From an uncultured Clostridia bacterium (GTDB taxonomy: Bacteria > Bacillota > Clostridia > TANB77 > CAG-508): 6,223 nt of DNA. Numbering within the stretch: position 1 is the stretch's first letter; every line of letters begins with the position of its first letter. The notes beneath the pieces were generated by a model. The model did no database searches, was not told where the DNA came from, and saw nothing but the letters and a program-made list of their open reading frames with translations. Shown one piece after another: positions 1-5,365 of the stretch. The DNA is taken from the NCBI GenBank assembly GCA_947629805.1, contig CANRFE010000075.1:1-6223 (forward strand). The letters run 5' to 3'. The translations under genes were made by a program, and so were the position numbers.

Positions 1-1
1 T

Positions 2-75
<74 letters not shown>

Positions 76-82
76 ATACATG

Positions 83-123
83 AAACCCATATTGAAAAAG
101 TTACATTCAATATGGGTTTTATT
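83..123 (+). terminator. Intrinsic terminator after tRNA-Gly
   Basis: A perfect 14-bp inverted repeat pairs 83-96 with 106-119 around a nine-base loop, and is followed by a T-rich tail (TTTTATTGTT). It starts eight bases after the tRNA CCA end, so it closes the tRNA transcript and separates it from ychF. Confidence 0.85.
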
Positions 124-169
124 GTTCAATGTATTTTGCAGATAGTTGTAAAAGAAAGAGGGAAAAGCA

Positions 170-1261
170 ATGAAAATAGGAATTGTAGGACTTCCTAATG
201 TTGGAAAATCCACTTTATTTAATAGTATTACAAATGCTGGAGCAGAATGTGCAAATTATCCTTTTTGTACTATAGAACCAAATGTGGGTGTAGTACCAGT
301 TCCAGATGAAAGATTAGATAAACTTACACAAATTTATCATCCACAAAAAACAACGCATGCTATAGTTGAATTTGTAGATATTGCAGGTTTAGTAAAAGGA
401 GCAAGTAAAGGAGAAGGTTTAGGAAATAAATTCTTATCCCATATTCGAGAAGTGGATGCAATAGCACATGTAGTAAGATGTTTTGAAGATTCTAATATTG
501 TACATGTAGATGGTAGTATAAACCCTCTAAGGGATATAGAAACGATTAATTTAGAACTTATTTTTTCGGATTTAGAAATGTTAGAAAAAAGGTTAGAAAA
601 TGCGAAAAAAAAGTTAAAAGCAGATAAAAAAGCACAAGAGGAAATTGATGTTTTAGAAAAAATAAAAACTGCATTAGAACAAGGAAAATGTGCAAGAACA
701 GTTAACTTAAATAAGGAAGAAAAAGAGACCATAAAAGATTTTTATTTATTAACCGCAAAACCAGTATTATATATTGCAAATGTTTCAGAAGCTCAATTAG
801 AAAACGTGGAAAAAGACGAAAAAGTAAAGCAAGTAGAAGAATTTGCAAAAACAGAAGGAGCAAAAGTAGTTCCTTTATGTGTGAAAATAGAAGAAGAATT
901 ATCTTCTTTAGAAGGACAAGATAAAAAAGAAATGTTAGAAGCATTGGGCTTAATGGAATCTGGACTAGACAAAGTAGTAAAAACAAGTTATGACTTATTA
1001 GGATTAATGAGTTTCTTAACGGCAGGGGAACCAGAAGTAAGAGCTTGGACAATAAAAAAAGGAACAAAAGCACCACAAGCTGCTGGAAAAATTCATACAG
1101 ATATAGAAAGAGGTTTTATTAGGGCAGAAGTAGTTTCTTATAATGACTTAATCAGAGAAGGTTCCATGCTTGCTTGCAAAGAAAAAGGTTTAGTTCGTTC
1201 AGAAGGAAAAGACTATGTTATGCAAGATGGAGATATTGTATTATTCCGTTTTAATGTATAA
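170..1261 (+). CDS. ychF: Redox-regulated ATPase/GTPase YchF (Obg/OLA1 family)
   Basis: YchF is a universally conserved cytosolic P-loop NTPase that binds ribosomes and, unusually for the Obg group, prefers ATP. The 363-residue length is normal for the family. The P-loop is GLPNVGKS at residues 7-14, the family signature NYPFCTIEPN is at 29-38, and the G3 motif DIAG is at 70-73. A charged helical insert, likely coiled coil, covers about 125-200. The G4 position reads NVSE (204-207) instead of NKxD; an NxxE form is the known basis of ATP preference in this family. A TGS domain fills about 280-361. The start is supported by AGAGGG at 157-162, seven bases upstream. No convincing promoter is seen between the tRNA terminator and this start. 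The gene converges on the cotJ operon with a terminator between them. Confidence 0.97.
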   Translation: MKIGIVGLPNVGKSTLFNSITNAGAECANYPFCTIEPNVGVVPVPDERLDKLTQIYHPQKTTHAIVEFVDIAGLVKGASKGEGLGNKFLSHIREVDAIAHVVRCFEDSNIVHVDGSINPLRDIETINLELIFSDLEMLEKRLENAKKKLKADKKAQEEIDVLEKIKTALEQGKCARTVNLNKEEKETIKDFYLLTAKPVLYIANVSEAQLENVEKDEKVKQVEEFAKTEGAKVVPLCVKIEEELSSLEGQDKKEMLEALGLMESGLDKVVKTSYDLLGLMSFLTAGEPEVRAWTIKKGTKAPQAAGKIHTDIERGFIRAEVVSYNDLIREGSMLACKEKGLVRSEGKDYVMQDGDIVLFRFNV

Positions 1262-1276
1262 AAGTTTCAAAAATAG

Positions 1277-1306
1277 AAAGACGATGAATTTATTCACCGT
1301 CTTTTT
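1277..1306. terminator. Terminator between convergent ychF and cotJ operon
   Basis: A 12-bp stem pairs 1277-1288 with 1293-1304, with one A-C mismatch (1284 against 1297) and a four-base TTTA loop. On the plus strand it ends in a run of T's (1302-1306). On the minus strand the reverse complement runs into TTTCTATTTTTG, a weaker but usable U-rich tract. It lies 15 bases after the ychF stop and about 10 bases beyond the cotJC stop, so it probably serves both directions. Confidence 0.8.
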
Positions 1307-1316
1307 GTATTTTGGT

Positions 1317-1928
1317 TTAATTCTCATCACACATTTTTTGTGAGCAATTTGCCATATAGAATTTCTTTTCAGCAAGTTTATCTTGAACTCCACGAAGTGC
1401 TTCACCGAATCTTTGGAAATGCACAACTTCTCTTTGGCGTAAGAAACGAAGTGGGTCTAATACGTCTGGGTCATCCTTGCAAAGATTAATTAGTTTTTCA
1501 TAAGTTGCTCTTGCTTTTTGCTCAGCTGCTAAATCTTCTTGAAGGTTGGCAATAGGGTCTCCTTTTGCAGCAATATAAGCAGCGGTCCAAGGATTTCCTG
1601 CAGCAGATACAGGATATACATCAACACCATGGTCAGTATAATAATCTCCTAAACCTGCTTTTTTAATTTCTTCCGGACAAACTCCATCGGTTAATTGGTG
1701 CACAATACTTCCTACCATTTCTAAGTGAGCTAATTCTTCTGTACCAATATCATTTAAAATAGCTTTTGCATTTTGATCTGGCATACCAAATCTTTGAGAT
1801 AAATATCTTAAAGAGGCAGAAAGTTCTCCATCAGGTCCACCATATTGGCTAATAATAAATTTCGCAAGTTTTGGATTTGGACATTTAATTTTTACTGGAT
1901 ATTGTAATACTTTGTTATAAGTCCACAT
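1317..1928 (-). CDS. cotJC: Spore coat protein CotJC, manganese-catalase-like
   Basis: CotJC is a spore-coat or spore-surface protein of the dimanganese catalase family, made in the mother cell and depending on CotJA for assembly in Bacillus subtilis. The protein starting MWTYNK is 203 residues. The expected metal ligands are in place: E35 (PDGELSASLRY), E65 and H68 (EELAH), E136 (AAEQKA) and H170 (REVVH). This matches the E-E-H-E-H ligand pattern of manganese catalases and suggests real peroxide-removing chemistry, although activity is inferred. I chose the ATG at 1928 because it follows a strong AGGGGG site at eight bases and matches the family N-terminus; an in-frame ATG at 1955 would lie inside cotJB. 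The start overlaps the cotJB stop by one base (TAATG), consistent with translational coupling. It is the last gene of the operon. Confidence 0.94.
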   Translation of the reverse strand: MWTYNKVLQYPVKIKCPNPKLAKFIISQYGGPDGELSASLRYLSQRFGMPDQNAKAILNDIGTEELAHLEMVGSIVHQLTDGVCPEEIKKAGLGDYYTDHGVDVYPVSAAGNPWTAAYIAAKGDPIANLQEDLAAEQKARATYEKLINLCKDDPDVLDPLRFLRQREVVHFQRFGEALRGVQDKLAEKKFYMANCSQKMCDEN

Positions 1929-2416
1929 TAATAATTCCCCCTTTCCCAAGGCCAAGGTTCTTCAAGCCATCTCCATTTATTGCATGGAAAATAAATGCTA
2001 AGAGGACCATAAACCTTTTGATATTTCTCTTTTAATTCTTTTAATTTAGTAGCATATTCTTTGTGAAGACAAAGCGCTTTTGCATCTTCTTCATGGGTAT
2101 CTAAATATTCGGCAAGTTCTACAATAGCAAAATCTAGAGAGCGAATTTGATTTAACATTTCTTCTCTTGTCATTTCCTTTTCAGGACAAGTATCTTCTGG
2201 TTCTATATTGGTAAATTCAAAAGAGTACATTGGAATTTTTGGAGCACATTCTGGTTTTCCACAACAATTTCCATTTTCATTTTCGCGTCCGATGCTAGCA
2301 GACATTGTGTTAGTATTAGGGTAGTCATTATTCTCTACCATCATATTACTATTGTTGTTCATCATATAATTAGAATTACATCCACAATTACAGTTTCTAT
2401 TTTCGTTTTCTAACAT
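1928..2416 (-). CDS. cotJB: Spore coat protein CotJB with long Asn/Cys-rich N-terminal extension
   Basis: The C-terminal half (about residues 85-162) is a clear CotJB domain: LNQIRSLDFAIVELAEYLDT, then a charged helix, YGPLSIYFP and the ending EEPWPWE. CotJB is a small spore-coat component encoded with CotJA and CotJC; its biochemical role is unknown. The protein is 162 residues, nearly twice the roughly 87 residues of the B. subtilis protein. The extra N-terminal portion (1-80) is low-complexity, rich in Asn, Met and Cys, with two related heptads, ENENRNC at 3-9 and ENENGNC at 45-51. There are nine cysteines in total. The ATG at 2416 is supported by GAGGGG eight bases upstream and overlaps the cotJA stop by seven bases, so the extension is probably translated. 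A shorter product from Met87 has no such support from position. Confidence 0.9.
   Translation of the reverse strand: MLENENRNCNCGCNSNYMMNNNSNMMVENNDYPNTNTMSASIGRENENGNCCGKPECAPKIPMYSFEFTNIEPEDTCPEKEMTREEMLNQIRSLDFAIVELAEYLDTHEEDAKALCLHKEYATKLKELKEKYQKVYGPLSIYFPCNKWRWLEEPWPWERGNY
1937..1943 (-). promoter_or_regulatory. Ribosome-binding site of cotJC
   Basis: On the minus strand AAGGGGG lies eight bases before the ATG at 1928. It sits inside the last codons of cotJB and decides the MWTYNK start over the ATG at 1955, which lies upstream of this site. Confidence 0.75.
2264..2284 (-). repeat. Inner copy of 21-bp repeat in cotJB
   Basis: This 21-bp segment matches 2390-2410 at 18 of 21 positions in direct orientation and the same reading frame. 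It encodes ENENGNC (residues 45-51 of CotJB), the counterpart of ENENRNC at residues 3-9. Two of the three differences are silent, and the third changes Arg to Gly, so it looks like an old internal duplication or selection for a repeated peptide. Confidence 0.5.
2390..2410 (-). repeat. Outer copy of 21-bp repeat in cotJB
   Basis: This is the partner of 2264-2284 (18 of 21 identical). It encodes ENENRNC immediately after the first two residues of CotJB. The two copies are 126 bp apart, an exact multiple of three, so both are read in frame. Confidence 0.5.
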
Positions 2417-2766
2417 TTATTACACCCCTCTTTCACAGTATTCATTGCTTTAATAAAAGCATTTTCTTCTACAGATTGACCAGGTGCATAAGGGCTAACA
2501 AGTTCAGGAAAAATAGTTCCCATTTTTAACCCAACACATGGAGTAAATGTTTTATCTAAAGTTTGAATTGGTACATAGCTTTGTGCGAACATTGGGTTTT
2601 GAGGAAAAACAGATTCCCCTTGCTCAAAACCACAATCGCAAGAATCTTGTTCCTTATTTGCAACATGATAGTCTGCCGTAGTACCACAGTTGTTGCAAGC
2701 AGTTTCAATTATTTGAGGGTTATACTGTTTTTGACAACAACATTTTCTATATCTACGATTATACAT
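2410..2766 (-). CDS. cotJA: Spore coat associated protein CotJA, Cys-rich
   Basis: The core motif of CotJA is visible at about residues 58-90: PMFAQSYVPIQTL, then a short linker and GTIFPELVSPY. In B. subtilis CotJA is needed for CotJC to join the coat. At 118 residues it is longer than the roughly 80-residue B. subtilis protein. The extra length is a Cys-rich N-terminus (Cys 9, 10, 11, 24, 27, 43 and 45) and a C-terminal tail ending CNKC (115 and 118); with Cys77 there are ten cysteines. The paired CxxC, CxC and CxxC spacings could bind metal or form disulfide cross-links, which is inference. The start is firm: AAGGAGG lies eight bases before the ATG. It is the first gene of the cotJ operon, and its stop overlaps the cotJB start by seven bases. 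Confidence 0.9.
   Translation of the reverse strand: MYNRRYRKCCCQKQYNPQIIETACNNCGTTADYHVANKEQDSCDCGFEQGESVFPQNPMFAQSYVPIQTLDKTFTPCVGLKMGTIFPELVSPYAPGQSVEENAFIKAMNTVKEGCNKC
2425..2430 (-). promoter_or_regulatory. Ribosome-binding site of cotJB
   Basis: On the minus strand GAGGGG lies eight bases before the ATG at 2416, within the last codons of cotJA. It is the main evidence that the long Asn/Cys-rich N-terminus of CotJB is translated. Confidence 0.75.
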
Positions 2767-2798
2767 ATTTTTATCCTCCTTATTTGATTGATATAGTA

Positions 2799-2829
2799 TA
2801 TTTTATGGAAAAAAAGCAAAAAAAGTGAC
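2799..2829 (-). promoter_or_regulatory. Possible SigE-like promoter of the cotJ operon
   Basis: On the minus strand GTCACTTT (2829-2822) is followed after 14 bases by CATAAAAT (2807-2800). The mother-cell SigE consensus is approximately GTCATATT, 14 bases, CATACAAT. The -10 matches in seven of eight positions; the -35 is poorer. It lies about 35 bases before the cotJA start. The B. subtilis cotJ operon is SigE-dependent, which supports the reading. A TATACT at 2800-2795 has no -35 partner at 17 bases. Confidence 0.45.
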
Positions 2830-2879
2830 TAAGAATAGAAAAAAGTCGAAAATTATGTAAATAAAACGACTCTAAACTA

Positions 2880-2908
2880 TGGACTTTTGGGAATAAATAT
2901 TGTATAAT
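2880..2908 (+). promoter_or_regulatory. SigA-type promoter of the RelA/SpoT-like gene
   Basis: TGGACT at 2880-2885 (four of six to TTGACA) is followed after 17 bases by a perfect TATAAT at 2903-2908. Transcription would begin near 2915, leaving a short leader of about 26 bases before the ATG at 2941. It points away from the divergent cotJ promoter. Confidence 0.65.
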
Positions 2909-2921
2909 ATAAGAGTTGAAT

Positions 2922-2927
2922 AAGGAG
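2922..2927 (+). promoter_or_regulatory. Distant ribosome-binding site of the RelA/SpoT-like gene
   Basis: AAGGAG is the only Shine-Dalgarno-like element before the ATG at 2941, but it lies 13 bases away, longer than the 7-9 bases seen for every other gene here. An ATG directly abutting it (2928) opens only a three-codon frame (Met-Ile-Lys-stop, ending 2939). In the gene's own frame an upstream TAA at 2932-2934 rules out a longer start. Confidence 0.5.
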
Positions 2928-2940
2928 ATGATAAAATAGA

Positions 2941-4197
2941 ATGGTAAATAGTTTAAGACAAACATATAAAGTGGAAACAAACAATATTGAAAAATCTTAT
3001 GCATATCAATTAGGTCTTAAAAATAATAAAGAATATGAAAATAGAGTGGATGCAAGTTTTCTTGCTTTGGTAAATGTCTTTCATGAAATGTATCCAGAAG
3101 TAAAAATAGGAGCTCCAAGGGGAAGAGAAAAATCAGAAAAAAGTTTACAAGATAAAATAAAAAAATTAGAAATAGAAAGGCTTTGTAAATTATATGCAAT
3201 AGAAGGAATTTCGCCAAAAGAACAAAAAACTTTGTGTGAACTTGTACAAGAAAATATGAAAAAAGAAAAACAACGATTGGTAGAAAAACTCTTTTTTGCT
3301 CCATTAGAGAATTTAGAAGACTTAGAAACTTGCATGCAAGACGAAGAAATTATGGATACTATGAAAACAGCCTTATTACGCGTTACAAAAACGAGATTAC
3401 AAAGAGAAAACGTACAAAATAAAGAACCATTGCTAGAAAAAATAGAAAAAAACTATGGGCAAACTGCAGTAAAAATAACGGGGCAACAAAAAGACAATTT
3501 ATTACATTGGGAATGTATTGAGAATCTAGAAGAAGAAACAAAAAATAAATTACATAATCCTTTTGAATATTTAAGAGTAAAGGATTTGCGAGGTATTAAA
3601 ATTGTAGTAACAGAAGTACCAGACAGTATACAAACAAATAATGAGGAATTAAAAGAATTAATCGAAAAAAGAAAAAGAGCATCGAAACAAGAAAAAGTAA
3701 AATATGATGATTTATGCTGTATTGCACTATCAAAAGATTTTGTGAACCAATTAATGCAAAAGGAAGAGTTATTAGAAAGATTAAACATTCAATTTTTACC
3801 AGAAGGCTACAAACATAAAGAAAAGCAAAATGGTTATATTGCCGAACATGTTAAATTTTGTTATAGAGATCATCCAGAATATACTTTTGAATTACAACTT
3901 CGTTCTATGTATCGTGAAGATTTATCAAGAGCAAATGGAAAGGCAGCACACGATAAAAGAGCAGGAAAAAGACGAGTATTTCCTAGTATGGAAAATAAAC
4001 AAAATTTTATTGAAAAAATGCGATTTATGCTTCCAAAATATACTTTGTTAAAACGTGATAATGGAAAAAATAGCTTTTCTATCTATAAATGTAAAATGTT
4101 AGAAAATGCATTAGAATATTATTTGGGTTATATTACGATATCTGATGAAGAATATGAAAAAGCAATACAATATATAGAAGAAGAGGAAAGCAGATAA
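2941..4197 (+). CDS. Divergent RelA/SpoT-domain protein (putative nucleotide pyrophosphokinase-like)
   Basis: Residues about 175-345 resemble the (p)ppGpp synthetase fold: VKITGQQK (177-184), DLRGIKIVV (215-223), KQNGYIAEH (295-303), FELQLRS (316-322) and GKAAHDKR (333-340). They line up with the RelA/SpoT elements GRxKS, DLxxIRxxV, NGYxSxH, EVQIRT and GIAAHWKY. Asp215, Tyr299, His303 and Glu317 fall at the catalytic and guanine-binding positions. The usual ATP-binding arginine of GRxK is Gln182, and the following Ser and Lys are absent. A better GRxKSxxS match, GREKSEKSLQDK at 61-72, lies far upstream. The N-terminal 170 residues are charged and helical, with no HD hydrolase motif, and no C-terminal TGS or ACT domain is present. 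At 418 residues it is larger than small alarmone synthetases and smaller than long RSH enzymes. It may make an alarmone, another pyrophosphorylated nucleotide, or be a non-catalytic relative. It is a single-gene unit with its own promoter and terminator. Confidence 0.65.
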   Translation: MVNSLRQTYKVETNNIEKSYAYQLGLKNNKEYENRVDASFLALVNVFHEMYPEVKIGAPRGREKSEKSLQDKIKKLEIERLCKLYAIEGISPKEQKTLCELVQENMKKEKQRLVEKLFFAPLENLEDLETCMQDEEIMDTMKTALLRVTKTRLQRENVQNKEPLLEKIEKNYGQTAVKITGQQKDNLLHWECIENLEEETKNKLHNPFEYLRVKDLRGIKIVVTEVPDSIQTNNEELKELIEKRKRASKQEKVKYDDLCCIALSKDFVNQLMQKEELLERLNIQFLPEGYKHKEKQNGYIAEHVKFCYRDHPEYTFELQLRSMYREDLSRANGKAAHDKRAGKRRVFPSMENKQNFIEKMRFMLPKYTLLKRDNGKNSFSIYKCKMLENALEYYLGYITISDEEYEKAIQYIEEEESR

Positions 4198-4232
4198 AAA
4201 ATAGGCGAAAATAAAAATCGCCTATTTTTTTT
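4198..4232. terminator. Bidirectional terminator between RelA/SpoT-like gene and thioesterase gene
   Basis: A perfect 11-bp stem pairs 4198-4208 with 4218-4228 around a nine-base A-rich loop. It is followed by further T's (4229-4232) on the plus strand and by A-to-T runs on the minus strand. It begins directly after the plus-strand stop codon (4195-4197). Its tail overlaps the minus-strand stop codon at 4231-4233, so one hairpin ends both convergent genes. Confidence 0.9.
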
Positions 4233-4953
4233 ACGATAACTTAATAATTGCGTGAAGTGTACGCTCATCTTGACTTTTTATGGTAATAAAATGTTCCTTA
4301 TTTTTCATAGCATAAAAACATTTTATAGTATCTCCTAGATAAGCTCCCGATTTATACATAATTTCAACATTAGCAAAAGAATTATTTTCAAAAATATCTT
4401 GTGGGAGTGCTTCATAAGCTAAATCTAAATAACACAAATTATGCATGTGATGATTGATATCAATATCTCTTCTTTGTACAGTATAGGTAAAAGTAAGCTT
4501 GCTGTCTTCTGGCTCTTTTAATTTCTCAAAAGTAAAATTTTCAAAAACAGCTTTTTCTTCCGTTTGATATTTTTCTAATAATTCATTGGTAATACGCATT
4601 AAACCTTTTTCTAAATGAATTAAAGTCCATTTAGAAGTACCAATTACGCAAAGTTCATGATTTTGATTATAGATTTCATAATCACGATAACAACAAGCGC
4701 GAATAGCACCTCTAGACCAAGTTTTTACATGAATGGTATCTCCATAAGAGATTCTTTTTAACACCTTCATTTTCCAATGAAGCAAAACCCAACTAAGTTT
4801 TGTTTTCTCAATATCTTTTAGACCATAACCTGCTATATCCGAATGAAAACCACCAATATCTTCAAAGAAGCCAAGAATTGCTTTATTCGAAAGGTTCACG
4901 TTTTTATCAATAGCACGAATACTAAAATCAAAAGTATGCTCAATATATGCCAT
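4231..4953 (-). CDS. Acyl-ACP thioesterase, FatA/FatB type
   Basis: The enzyme hydrolyses acyl-acyl carrier protein to free fatty acid plus ACP in the cytosol, ending or diverting fatty-acid synthesis. The 240-residue protein is a double-hotdog thioesterase of usual bacterial length. Typical blocks are WVLLHWKMKVLKRISYGDTI (55-74), TWSRG (78-82), RDYEIYN (90-96) and SKWTLIHLE (107-115) in the first hotdog. The second contains RRDIDINHHMHNLCYLDLAY (161-180). By alignment with the plant motif DLDVNQHVNN, the catalytic set is Asp163/165, Asn167, His169 and Glu181 (YEALP). The start is supported by AAGGAG nine bases upstream. It stands alone between two terminators, with no fatty-acid genes beside it, so its acyl-chain preference cannot be inferred. 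Confidence 0.92.
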   Translation of the reverse strand: MAYIEHTFDFSIRAIDKNVNLSNKAILGFFEDIGGFHSDIAGYGLKDIEKTKLSWVLLHWKMKVLKRISYGDTIHVKTWSRGAIRACCYRDYEIYNQNHELCVIGTSKWTLIHLEKGLMRITNELLEKYQTEEKAVFENFTFEKLKEPEDSKLTFTYTVQRRDIDINHHMHNLCYLDLAYEALPQDIFENNSFANVEIMYKSGAYLGDTIKCFYAMKNKEHFITIKSQDERTLHAIIKLS

Positions 4954-4983
4954 TTTTTATTTCTCCTTTTCCAAACTTTTCCT

Positions 4984-4992
4984 ATTATAACA
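4984..4992 (-). promoter_or_regulatory. Extended -10 promoter of the thioesterase gene
   Basis: On the minus strand TGTTATAAT (4992-4984) is an exact TGnTATAAT extended -10 element, about 30 bases before the start codon. No good -35 hexamer is seen 17-18 bases upstream, which is common for extended -10 promoters. Confidence 0.65.
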
Positions 4993-5045
4993 TAAAAAGA
5001 AAAAAAGAGATAGATTTATCCAAAAAAATATGATAAAATAGCAAG

Positions 5046-5070
5046 AAAAAAATCCTCCTAAGAGGATTTT
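5046..5070 (-). terminator. Terminator of the 49-codon gene
   Basis: A perfect 9-bp stem pairs 5049-5057 with 5062-5070 around a four-base loop. In the minus-strand direction the hairpin runs into seven consecutive T's (5052-5046). The stem includes part of the stop codon of the small gene (5069-5071). The plus-strand side has only a short T run and no gene ending there. Confidence 0.85.
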
Positions 5071-5218
5071 AATTATTGCTAGAGTCGGATTTATTCACAA
5101 GGCAAAAACCGCCTAAAGCTACAACTATAGTAGCTAATGAATCCTTCGTAAAAGCAATGATAGCAATAGATATAGCAGCTACTGCTAAATAACCTAAACC
5201 TTTGTTGCAATTTTTCAT
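5069..5218 (-). CDS. Small two-helix membrane protein of unknown function (49 aa)
   Basis: I do not recognise this 49-codon gene. The peptide starts MKNCNKGLGY and ends in a polar tail, VNKSDSSNN. Between them are two hydrophobic stretches, about residues 8-23 and 27-41, separated by a short FTKDSL turn, so it probably forms a membrane hairpin. Two cysteines are present (4 and 39). The case that it is real rests on context: AAGGAGG seven bases before the ATG, a good SigA-type promoter at 5292-5320, a leader with an inverted repeat, and a strong terminator overlapping its stop codon. It is therefore an independent transcript, divergent from the radical SAM gene and upstream of, but separated from, the thioesterase gene. 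It could be a membrane-associated regulator, a toxin-like peptide or simply an envelope protein; nothing in the sequence decides. Confidence 0.72.
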   Translation of the reverse strand: MKNCNKGLGYLAVAAISIAIIAFTKDSLATIVVALGGFCLVNKSDSSNN

Positions 5219-5225
5219 AAAGCAA

Positions 5226-5232
5226 CCTCCTT
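5226..5232 (-). promoter_or_regulatory. Ribosome-binding site of the 49-codon gene
   Basis: On the minus strand AAGGAGG lies seven bases before the ATG at 5218. It is a full-strength site and the main evidence that this short frame is translated. Confidence 0.8.
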
Positions 5233-5244
5233 AGATGTTGTGGT

Positions 5245-5267
5245 TAGAATTATAAAGAATAATTCTA
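5245..5267. repeat. Inverted repeat in the leader of the 49-codon gene
   Basis: TAGAATTAT (5245-5253) and ATAATTCTA (5259-5267) are perfect 9-bp arms around AAAGA. The element lies between the predicted transcription start (about 5285) and the ribosome-binding site of the small gene. It could be a repressor operator or a leader hairpin. There is no T-run after it, so it is not a terminator. It does not match the CIRCE arms or a PerR box. Confidence 0.6.
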
Positions 5268-5291
5268 TGCATAAAAATAGTAACTTTATAA

Positions 5292-5320
5292 AATATATAA
5301 TATTGAACATAAAAAGTCAA
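5292..5320 (-). promoter_or_regulatory. SigA-type promoter of the 49-codon gene
   Basis: On the minus strand TTGACT (5320-5315) and TATATT (5297-5292) each match consensus in five of six positions and are separated by exactly 17 bases. Transcription would begin near 5285, giving a leader of about 67 bases. Short arms TATTGA (5301-5306) and TCAATA (5317-5322) overlap the -35 region and spacer and might be a regulator site, but six-base AT-rich arms are weak evidence. Confidence 0.7.
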
Positions 5321-5365
5321 TAGACAAAGGTAGACACGAAAAAATAAAAAGAAAGAAGAAAAAAT

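Noticed and set aside
702..1076. Minus-strand open frame of 124 codons rich in Leu inside ychF
   Set aside because: It is antisense to the well-supported ychF; the Leu-rich, membrane-like look follows from the complement of Lys/Glu codons in AT-rich DNA.
1929..1955. Longer cotJC start at 1955 (nine extra residues)
   Set aside because: The ATG at 1928 has AAGGGGG eight bases upstream and gives the family-typical MWTYNK start. The longer form lies within cotJB and lacks such a site.
3017..3335. Two overlapping minus-strand frames of 84-95 codons with hydrophobic Phe/Leu-rich products
   Set aside because: They are antisense to the RelA/SpoT-like gene. Their hydrophobicity mirrors its Lys/Glu-rich codons, and no Shine-Dalgarno was found.
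5301..5336. TATTGA/TCAATA arms and TAGACA repeated at 10-bp spacing upstream of the radical SAM gene
   Set aside because: The units are only six bases in very AT-rich sequence, with no further copies seen, so they are too short to call an operator.
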